Source of the DNA: Prochlorococcus sp. W8
GTDB lineage: Bacteria > Cyanobacteriota > Cyanobacteriia > PCC-6307 > Cyanobiaceae
Assembly: GCA_000291825.1 (NCBI GenBank)
Contig: ALPF01000033.1
Span: 27,652 to 91,651 of the forward strand
Reading direction: 5' to 3'
DNA: 64,000 bases
In this document: positions 57,831 through 64,000 of the stretch, piece by piece
How positions within the stretch are numbered: position 1 is the first letter of the stretch
Layout: the number at the start of each line of letters is the position of its first letter
Position numbers and translations under genes: made by a program
Notes under the pieces: generated by a model
Database searches by the model: none
What the model was told of the DNA's origin: nothing
The model's input: the letters and a program-made list of their open reading frames with translations, nothing else

Positions 57831-57958
57831 GCTTTCGATTTCCTTTTTCTACATCTTTTAGAACAGTAAACTACTTCTTCCCAGCATAAAGACCATTTTT
57901 TTCTCCAATCAAATTTACGTTTACAAACAGGACAGATTTTTTGTGGTAGATTTTTCAA
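57827..57958 (-). CDS. DUF2256 zinc-finger-like small protein (43 aa)
   Basis: The frame reads [20 protein letters not shown], then [20 protein letters not shown]. This matches DUF2256, with two Cys pairs (CPVC and CSKRC) able to bind zinc. The start is a TTG directly after the TIGR03643 gene stop; no ATG is available. Its stop overlaps the photolyase start as ATGA, a classic translational coupling. DUF2256 genes are often next to DPRP-type photolyases. It is under 60 residues and easily missed. Confidence 0.85.
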   Translation of the reverse strand: MKNLPQKICPVCKRKFDWRKKWSLCWEEVVYCSKRCRKRKSKA

Positions 57959-57959
57959 A

Positions 57960-58196
57960 CTAGATTGATCTCTTATGAGTAGATTTAAAACGATCTGATA
58001 ATTTTAATTCCATATGTTTTGTTTTCCTTCCTGATACTCTTTTTCTCCATACCTTAAAAGATTTTTCTTTAAGATTTTTTCTCATTAATTCAATTGCTTC
58101 TTTCTCTTTTAAACCGAATTGAAATTCAATTGCCTCAAAAGGTGTTCTATCTTCCCAACACATTTCGATAATTCTATCGATCTCTCTAATATCCAT
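57960..58196 (-). CDS. TIGR03643-family protein (78 aa)
   Basis: The sequence [20 protein letters not shown] followed by [20 protein letters not shown] and [20 protein letters not shown] matches the TIGR03643 family. It is a small, basic, probably helix-turn-helix-like protein. It is 2 bp from the DCC gene and 1 bp from the DUF2256 gene. Function is not established, but the linkage with photolyase-type genes suggests a shared role in photoproduct repair or its control. Confidence 0.85.
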   Translation of the reverse strand: MDIREIDRIIEMCWEDRTPFEAIEFQFGLKEKEAIELMRKNLKEKSFKVWRKRVSGRKTKHMELKLSDRFKSTHKRSI

Positions 58197-58198
58197 AT

Positions 58199-58597
58199 TT
58201 ATAACACCTCATTACATTTTGAATCACATAAAATTTCTAATCTATTTCTGCCTGTAATCTTTAACCGATATTTAGCCCAGAATCCATAAAAAATTTTTAA
58301 AAGATTTGAAATAATCGGTATCTTTATTGGAAAATATACCCAACCAAGACCAACAAGTTGATAAGCATATGCTAGAACATCAAGTCCTTGAATTAAATTT
58401 CCATTATGTAAAATACCATGTAAATTAGACATAGCTTTTTCAAAAGATATATTTTGGTAATTTTTTGGATCATAATCTTCACTATTAATGTCAACGAATC
58501 TAATATTTCCAACTTTATCTCTACCTTTTAAAAAATCGGTTTCTCTTCTGCATAGAGGACAACCCCCGTCGTATAAAAAAGTTAATTTATTTTGCAT
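58199..58597 (-). CDS. DCC-family thiol-disulfide oxidoreductase (DUF393)
   Basis: The 132-residue product starts MQNKLTFLYDGGCPLCRRET, the DCC hallmark with a redox CxxC, followed by VDINSEDYDP, GILHNGNLIQGLDVLAYAYQ and a C-terminal helical segment ending in RLEILCDSKCNEVL (a second CxxxC). A 34-codon upstream extension is open but looks non-coding; the ATG at 58597 fits the family. It is the first gene of the photolyase cassette. Confidence 0.88.
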   Translation of the reverse strand: MQNKLTFLYDGGCPLCRRETDFLKGRDKVGNIRFVDINSEDYDPKNYQNISFEKAMSNLHGILHNGNLIQGLDVLAYAYQLVGLGWVYFPIKIPIISNLLKIFYGFWAKYRLKITGRNRLEILCDSKCNEVL

Positions 58598-58767
58598 GTT
58601 TTTTATCAAATATAAAAATATAATCCTTAAATTGTGGAAATATAAAAAATATTTGTAGTTTTTAGCAAGAAAAACATGTTGTTTTGAGAGTAACAACGAG
58701 AAGCTTTATAAAGCCTTAATAATTGTGCACTCAAATATGAATAAATTTGATTTATTTTAAATATACC

Positions 58768-58797
58768 AACCATTGATTAAGGGATACGTCAATGGTT
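58768..58797 (-). terminator. 9-bp inverted repeat after the 70-aa gene (possible terminator)
   Basis: AACCATTGA and TCAATGGTT are perfect complements around a 12-nt loop, placed just after the stop of the minus-strand gene at 58804. The stem is short and only a few T residues follow on the minus strand, so its strength is uncertain. Confidence 0.4.
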
Positions 58798-58803
58798 CAC
58801 TCT

Positions 58804-59016
58804 TTACTCATCTAATAGATGAACACCCTCTCCAACATCAGATTTAAAATCGCAATATTTTTCAAAAACTATTCCAACTTTTCTCATAGTTTCCCCTAAT
58901 TCATCATTAAATCTTTCCCATTCTTCAGATCCTTTATCAGGCAATGTCCATCCTTGGGTTTCCACCATGCTTGTTATAACCGTATAGTCCCATTCGATGT
59001 ATGCCATAAAATTCAT
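58804..59016 (-). CDS. small acidic hypothetical protein (70 aa)
   Basis: The protein contains MAYIEWDYTVITSMVETQGW, then TLPDKGSEEWERFNDELGET and ends GEGVHLLDE. It is acidic, with four Trp and no membrane helix. Starting at the first Met (MNF) or the fourth residue (MAY) is possible. It stands alone on the minus strand with about 160 bp of AT-rich DNA upstream and a hairpin downstream. No family recognised. Confidence 0.6.
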   Translation of the reverse strand: MNFMAYIEWDYTVITSMVETQGWTLPDKGSEEWERFNDELGETMRKVGIVFEKYCDFKSDVGEGVHLLDE

Positions 59017-59177
59017 TTATTACTTTAAATATTATAATTTATCTTTTTATTTTCAAAATCATAATTTCTTAGAAAAAGAATAAAAAATTAATTAATTGAA
59101 ATTAAAATATAAGCCAGCTATATTTAAGAATATTAGTCTATAAAAACTTATATTTAAAGATACTATTAATTTATTTG

Positions 59178-59849
59178 ATGTCGGTATTGCCTAGAAGATT
59201 CAAAAGAATAAAAAGCGTTTTAAATAAAAGGATGGAAAATCTAACGGTATTAGTTGAGGGAGTTAGTAAACCTCACAATTTATCTGCAATTTTAAGAACA
59301 TGCGATGCTGCTGGCGTTTTTGAGGCCAATTTTATATACAACAAGAATGAGGTTAAAACTTTTAACAGTACTGCTCAAGGCAGTCAAAAGTGGGTAAAAT
59401 TAAATAATCACTCTTCATCAATTGATGCTGCGAAAGAACTTAAAAAAAAAGGATTTAAATTATTTGGGACAACATTAAATAAAAAATCTATTGATTACAG
59501 AAAACTAGATTTTACACAAAAAACTTGTTTTATTCTAGGAGCAGAAAAATGGGGTTTAAGTGACGACTTAATTTCAGCAGTTGATGAATGTATCTATATT
59601 CCTATGCACGGTATGGTTCAATCTTTAAATGTATCTGTAGCAGCCTCAATTTTACTTTTTGAAGCTATACGACAAAGAGATCAAGTAGGTTTACTTCCTA
59701 AAAATGGTGAAGGAATTGAACAACAAAAATATCAAAAAACATTATTTGAATGGGCATATCCTGAAATAAAAAATTCTTATAAAGAGAATGATTTTCAATA
59801 TCCCGAAATTGATGAAAATGGAGAAATTAGCAATAAATTTTTATCCTAA
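59178..59849 (+). CDS. trmH: tRNA (guanosine-2'-O)-methyltransferase TrmH (SpoU family)
   Basis: A SPOUT-class methyltransferase of 223 residues acting on G18 of tRNA. The motifs are NLTVLVEGVSKPHNLSAILR (motif 1), FILGAEKWGLSDDLI (motif 2) and IPMHGMVQSLNVSVAASILL (motif 3, knotted SAM site). An in-frame TTG one codon earlier is less likely than this ATG. The 3' end overlaps the convergent permease gene by 9 bp. Confidence 0.93.
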   Translation: MSVLPRRFKRIKSVLNKRMENLTVLVEGVSKPHNLSAILRTCDAAGVFEANFIYNKNEVKTFNSTAQGSQKWVKLNNHSSSIDAAKELKKKGFKLFGTTLNKKSIDYRKLDFTQKTCFILGAEKWGLSDDLISAVDECIYIPMHGMVQSLNVSVAASILLFEAIRQRDQVGLLPKNGEGIEQQKYQKTLFEWAYPEIKNSYKENDFQYPEIDENGEISNKFLS

Positions 59850-60722
59850 CTTATCCTCCATACCTTCTCCTATAAAAGAAAGTGATAAAACAAGAAAGAA
59901 CATTGCTAATCCAGGGAATAAAGCAGTCCACCATATACCAGTTGGTAAAGCTGCAATTGCCAAATTAAGATCACTTCCCCATTCAGGTATATCTGCAGGG
60001 ACACCTAAACCCAAGAATCCCAAACTACCCAAAACAAGTACAGCATCTGCTGCATTTAGAGTCAAAAGTATTGGGAGTGGCGTAATAATATTTGGGATAA
60101 TATATTTTCTTATTACCCTAAAGTTACTAGCTCCGGAAATTTGTGCAGCCTGAACATAATCAGAAGATTTAATTGAAATTGTTTGATTTCTAATAAGCCT
60201 AAAATATTGTGGAGAATAAACTATACATAGAGCAAAGGCTGCATTTATTATTCCTTTACCAAAAACAAAAGCAATAACGACAGATAGTAAAATGACTGGG
60301 ATTGAAAAAATAGTATCCATTATCAATGACAATGATCTATCAAAAAAACCTCCAAAATATCCACTTACTAAACCCAATGGTAAACCTAATCCAATTGCGA
60401 AAATTAAAGATAAAAATACAATTTCGATAGCAATATTTGAACCTTGTAAAGTTCTTAAGCAAACATCTCTCCCCAATCGATCAGTACCACATAAATGACT
60501 CAGAGAAGGTGGTTCATGAATTTCATTATTAAAAGATATAGAAAAATCAATAATATTATTAAGCTCTAATATCTTGAATAAAATAGCTATAGTTAGGTAG
60601 AAAAACAAAATGATAAATCCTGTTTTTCTTATATTCTCAGATATATTATTAAATGAATTTATTTGAATCAAATTTCTTTTAAAACCTAATAATCTCAATA
60701 TAACTTTAGATTTAAATCTCAA
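59841..60722 (-). CDS. ABC transporter permease (DppC/OppC type)
   Basis: The 293-residue permease has six hydrophobic segments and GSNIAIEIVFLSLIFAIGLG, GGFFDRSLSLIMDTIFSIPV and the EAA-loop QAAQISGASNFRVIRKYIIP that docks the ATPase. LCGTDRLGRDVCLRTLQGS before the second helix is the OppC/DppC N-terminal signature. It is probably for peptide or nickel uptake. No binding protein, partner permease or ATPase gene lies nearby. It follows lepA by 29 bp on the same strand. Confidence 0.92.
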   Translation of the reverse strand: MRFKSKVILRLLGFKRNLIQINSFNNISENIRKTGFIILFFYLTIAILFKILELNNIIDFSISFNNEIHEPPSLSHLCGTDRLGRDVCLRTLQGSNIAIEIVFLSLIFAIGLGLPLGLVSGYFGGFFDRSLSLIMDTIFSIPVILLSVVIAFVFGKGIINAAFALCIVYSPQYFRLIRNQTISIKSSDYVQAAQISGASNFRVIRKYIIPNIITPLPILLTLNAADAVLVLGSLGFLGLGVPADIPEWGSDLNLAIAALPTGIWWTALFPGLAMFFLVLSLSFIGEGMEDKLG

Positions 60723-60751
60723 AAAGAGCTATCTTCTTAAATTGACATTTA

Positions 60752-62560
60752 TTATTGATTAAGTTTCAATACCGCCATAAATGCTTCTTGAGGCACATCT
60801 ACTTTACCCATAGCCTTCATTCTTTTTTTACCTTTGGCCTGCTTTTTAAGAAGTTTCTTTTTCCTCGAAATATCCCCTCCATAACATTTAGATAGAACAT
60901 CTTTTCTGAGAGCGCTAATACTCTCACTTGCGATAACTCTGCTTCCTATTGATGCTTGTATTGGAATCTTGAATTGTTGTTTAGGAATAAGATCTTTTAA
61001 TTTTTCAACTAATCCTCTTCCAATCCCATAAGCTTTGTCTTTATGAACGATTGATGTTAAAGGATCAGCTTTCTCAGAATTAATTAGGACATCTAATCTC
61101 ACTAAATCATTTTTTCTATAACCTATTAGATGATATTCCATCGAAGCATAACCTTGGGTTCTACTTTTCATTTGATCAAAAAAATCTGTAACTACTTCTG
61201 CTAAGGGTATTTCATAGATAAGAGTTACTCTATCCGTAGTAATATATTTCATATCTACAAAAACGCCTCTTCTCTCTTGGCATAACCCCATTAAAGTCCC
61301 ATTAAATTCATTAGGAGCATAAATTTCCATTTTCACATAGGGTTCTTCGATAGAATCTCTTAATTGCGGATCAGGAATTGTAGAGGGATTATCAATAAAA
61401 ATATTTTCACCATCATTGAGATTTACTTTATAAATAACTGATGGAGCAGTAACAATTAAATCTAGATCGTATTCTCTTTCTAATCTCTCTTGAACAATTT
61501 CCATATGTAAAAGGCCCAAGAAACCACATCTAAAACCAAATCCCATCGCGCTACTTGTCTCAGGTTCATATTTCAATGCGGCATCAGATAGTTGTAGTTT
61601 TTCTAAAGACTCTCTTAAATCAGGATACTGATCGGCATCTGTAGGAAATAATCCACAGAAGACCATAGGATTAGCTTCTTTATAACCAGGTAGGGCATCT
61701 TTAGCTGGTGCATTAAAAAGTGTAATAGTATCACCAACTCTTGCATCAGCAACTGATTTAATTGATGCAGCTAGATAACCAACTTCTCCAGAATGCAAAT
61801 CATTAACTTTTTGTTGATCAGGGGCCATTATTCCAATTTCATCTAATTCGTAAAATTTATTACTTGCCATTAATAAAATTTTATCTTTGGATCTTATTGA
61901 TCCAGATACAACTCTGAAATAAACTACAACTCCTCTGTACGGATCATAATAGGAATCGAAAATAAGAGCTTTTGTAGGCATATTTGTAGTATCTTTTGGG
62001 GCTGGAATATCATTTACAATTGCCTCAAGAATATCCTCAATACCTTCACCTGTTTTAGCTGAACAATGAATAGCATTTGATGTATCTAAACCAATTATTG
62101 CTTCAATTTCTTTTTTTATTTTTTCAGGATCAGCCCCTGGTAAATCAACTTTATTTAACACAGGTATAATTTCTAAATTATTTTCAATAGCTAAATAAAC
62201 ATTAGCTAAGGTTTGAGCTTCAACTCCTTGACTAGCATCTACGACTAACAATGCACCTTCGCAGGCTTGCAGCGATCTACTTACCTCGTAAGAAAAATCT
62301 ACATGACCAGGCGTATCTATTAAATTCAAAACATATTCATCATCATTTTTTGCAGTATATTTCATTCTTGCAGCTTGTAACTTTATAGTTATCCCCCTTT
62401 CTCTCTCAAGGTCCATGCTATCAAGAAATTGATCTTGCATATCTCTTGTTGATACAGTCCCTGTATCTTGCAACAACCTATCTGCGAGGGTTGATTTACC
62501 ATGATCTATATGAGCTATAATGCAGAAATTTCTTAACTTCGAAACAGCAATATCTGTCAT
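60752..62560 (-). CDS. lepA: elongation factor 4 (LepA)
   Basis: A ribosome-associated GTPase of 602 residues. The GTP-binding motifs are [16 protein letters not shown] (G1), RERGITIK (G2), [14 protein letters not shown] (G3), [13 protein letters not shown] (G4) and [12 protein letters not shown] (G5), and the C-terminal domain ends with the LepA-specific [20 protein letters not shown]. The open frame begins seven codons earlier; the ATG giving [17 protein letters not shown] is the natural start. Confidence 0.96.
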   Translation of the reverse strand: MTDIAVSKLRNFCIIAHIDHGKSTLADRLLQDTGTVSTRDMQDQFLDSMDLERERGITIKLQAARMKYTAKNDDEYVLNLIDTPGHVDFSYEVSRSLQACEGALLVVDASQGVEAQTLANVYLAIENNLEIIPVLNKVDLPGADPEKIKKEIEAIIGLDTSNAIHCSAKTGEGIEDILEAIVNDIPAPKDTTNMPTKALIFDSYYDPYRGVVVYFRVVSGSIRSKDKILLMASNKFYELDEIGIMAPDQQKVNDLHSGEVGYLAASIKSVADARVGDTITLFNAPAKDALPGYKEANPMVFCGLFPTDADQYPDLRESLEKLQLSDAALKYEPETSSAMGFGFRCGFLGLLHMEIVQERLEREYDLDLIVTAPSVIYKVNLNDGENIFIDNPSTIPDPQLRDSIEEPYVKMEIYAPNEFNGTLMGLCQERRGVFVDMKYITTDRVTLIYEIPLAEVVTDFFDQMKSRTQGYASMEYHLIGYRKNDLVRLDVLINSEKADPLTSIVHKDKAYGIGRGLVEKLKDLIPKQQFKIPIQASIGSRVIASESISALRKDVLSKCYGGDISRKKKLLKKQAKGKKRMKAMGKVDVPQEAFMAVLKLNQ

Positions 62561-62704
62561 ACAATTGATTAAATAATACACCTCATAAATTAATTCTAGC
62601 TAATTAAAATTATTGGTGGAAACCTAAAATGTCATTATTCCTTCTTTTTATAATTTCTAAATCATTAGAGTTTGATAATGCATTATTCAGTGGAATTAAT
62701 TTAT

Positions 62705-63479
62705 TTATTTTTCATCTAAAGCTGCTTTATTTTCATTATAAAAAATTGATTTTTTTAGAACTTGTAACATAATATTCACTGCAGTACTAGCTCCTGGAGA
62801 TGCTCCCAACAAAGCGAATAAGGATCCATCACGAGAATTAACGATTTCGGTGCCAAATTTCAAAACACCGCCGCTCTTAGTTTTCTTAATAATTTGAACT
62901 CTCTGACCCGCATTTTTCAGATACCAATCATCCTTACAAGCAGATGGCATTATTTCTTGAAGATCCTTAATTCTTGACGAATGATTTTTAGTAGACTGCA
63001 GAGCAAGATATTTTATTAATTCAAAATTTTTAAATCCTACATCAAAAATAGGTAAAAGATTATCTTTTTTAAATGATTCAAAAAGATCAAAATATGATCC
63101 TTTTTTTAAAAACTTTGTTGTAAAACCTGCAAAAGGTCCAAAAAGAAGATATTTTTTTCCATTAATCCATCTAGAATCTAAATGAGGGACAGACATTGGA
63201 GGCGAGCCAATAGATGCTTTACTATATACCTTTGCATGATGATTTAAATTTAACTCTTGATTTTCGGAAATTAGCCATTTCCCACTTACTGGAAATCCAC
63301 CGTAATTTTTACTCTCAGGAATATTAGATTTTTGAAGAAGATTAATTGTTTTTCCACCAGCCCCAATAAATACAAAATTGGTTTTTACAATTTTTTTATT
63401 ACCGTCTTTACTAATATATAAATCCCACTCATGATTTTTAATCTTTTTTAAATTTAATAAATTTGTATTATAGCTAATT
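62705..63479 (-). pseudogene. mqo: malate:quinone oxidoreductase, 3' part of frameshifted gene
   Basis: The downstream half of mqo in a different frame from the upstream half. From about 63479 it runs through [72 protein letters not shown] and FGPFAGFT to [20 protein letters not shown], all Mqo signatures, ending ALDEK. The first Met in this frame, at 63196, would leave a protein that lacks the FAD-binding N-terminus. The gene is 144 bp upstream of lepA and on the same strand. Confidence 0.88.
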
Positions 63480-64000
63480 TCAAAATTTGCTTTTTTGTGA
63501 AAGATAATTAAAATATTCTCTTGTTAAGGCTTCAAAATTTATATCTGTTCCTCTTTTTAACCTAGTTGCAGCAATTTTTTGTTTGTTATCTCTATCTTTC
63601 ATTATCAATGGCGACCAATTAGAAATCTCATCATACGAAGTAGTAAATTCCATATCTTGGAATTCTCTACATTTTTTCATCAATTCAAATCTTCTTTTAA
63701 GAAAAGCAACATCTTCGACATTATTGACAAAACTTATATGGGGAAGAAATGTTAAAAAATTTTTTATATTTATTTGATCTCTCTCATATAGATAAGCCCA
63801 TAAATTTAACGATTCTTCAAAGCAATTATTTATGGAAAGGGCTTTTTCTATATTGATTTTATTATTCTCATCTATAGGTGTATAGTTCAATTCACAATTA
63901 GCAGCATGACCAGTACCTGCATTATTAAAAGCACCACTACTTTCTTGTCCTGATATCGATAACTTCTCAATAACTAAAATATTAATTTCTGGAAAAAATT
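63480..64000 (-). pseudogene. mqo: malate:quinone oxidoreductase, 5' part (runs off right edge), stopped by frameshift
   Basis: This frame enters from the right edge with [40 protein letters not shown] and [20 protein letters not shown], standard Mqo sequence, and ends at a TGA after [11 protein letters not shown]. The family continues without a break in the neighbouring frame. The first part, including the FAD-binding GxGxxG, lies outside the window. Removing one T from the run AAATTTTGAA would restore the frame, so this is either a real mutation or a sequence error. Confidence 0.88.

Noticed and set aside
58598..58696. 34-residue N-terminal extension of the DCC protein
   Set aside because: Aromatic, non-family sequence; the DCC domain begins at the ATG at 58597.
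62629..62770. Short plus-strand frame (MSLFLLFIISKS...) after lepA
   Set aside because: Overlaps the antisense end of mqo and has no homology signal that I can see; likely chance.
1..64000. Mobile elements, prophage, CRISPR or rRNA
   Set aside because: No transposase or integrase-like gene, terminal repeats, spaced repeat arrays or rRNA segments were seen.

Overview
The window looks like chromosomal DNA of a high-light Prochlorococcus or a very close relative. The evidence is strongly AT-rich, densely packed DNA together with oxygenic-photosynthesis genes: psaF and psaJ (photosystem I), petC and petA (cytochrome b6f), ndhB, chlG, hemL, a high-light-inducible (Hli) protein, a PetP/DUF2862-like protein and several small proteins typical of picocyanobacteria. 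I see no insertion sequence, prophage, CRISPR array, rRNA or integration site. Almost everything reads as core genome. Once the small genes are added, no gap between genes exceeds about 260 bases. Many genes use TTG or GTG starts.

Layout. 1-10 kb: a partial membrane protein, larC, two unknown genes, xth, hemL, a Band 7 protein, a YajQ-family protein, a DprA/LOG-like protein, a phosphotransacetylase-like P-loop protein, a short-chain dehydrogenase and map. 10-13 kb: a translation block of rplS, tRNA-Trp, a 62-aa SH3-like protein, tRNA-Asp and gltX. 13-20 kb: a cation/proton antiporter, an hli gene, tsaD, psaF-psaJ, gmk, a RqcH/NFACT gene, tatC and a DUF3067 gene. 20-28 kb: petC-petA, lgt-cobM, a short RodZ-like gene, ppx, a ubiA-type prenyltransferase, an LD-carboxypeptidase gene, ispD and fabG. 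29-31 kb: a stand-alone groEL with an expanded Gly/Met tail. 31-38 kb: an ABC exporter with ctaB and ctaA on the minus strand, divergent from ctaC-ctaD-ctaE. 38-46 kb: a cyAbrB-type regulator, ribE, a ferredoxin-type aldo/keto reductase, then a minus-strand series (solute-binding lipoprotein, UPF0284, DUF2232, lipoprotein, topA). 46-56 kb: ndhB, an ABC ATPase, birA, a DciA-like gene, menG/ubiE, hisF, a petP-like gene, chlG, a class A PBP and rsmB. 56-64 kb: two tiny genes, a four-gene photolyase cassette, trmH, an orphan dppC-like permease, lepA and a frameshifted mqo that runs off the right edge.

How it fits together. hemL, chlG, the prenyltransferase and menG supply tetrapyrrole, chlorophyll and quinone chemistry to the photosystem, b6f and NDH-1 subunits encoded here. 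TatC exports the Rieske protein, whose twin-arginine signal is visible. ctaA and ctaB make heme A for the oxidase encoded next door. The most notable items are a photolyase-family gene that appears to have lost its [4Fe-4S] cysteines and sits in a tight cassette with DUF2256, TIGR03643 and DCC-thioredoxin genes; the single-base frameshift in mqo; a nested symmetric inverted repeat between topA and ndhB; and a 14-bp repeat duplicated exactly 40 bp apart before groEL.
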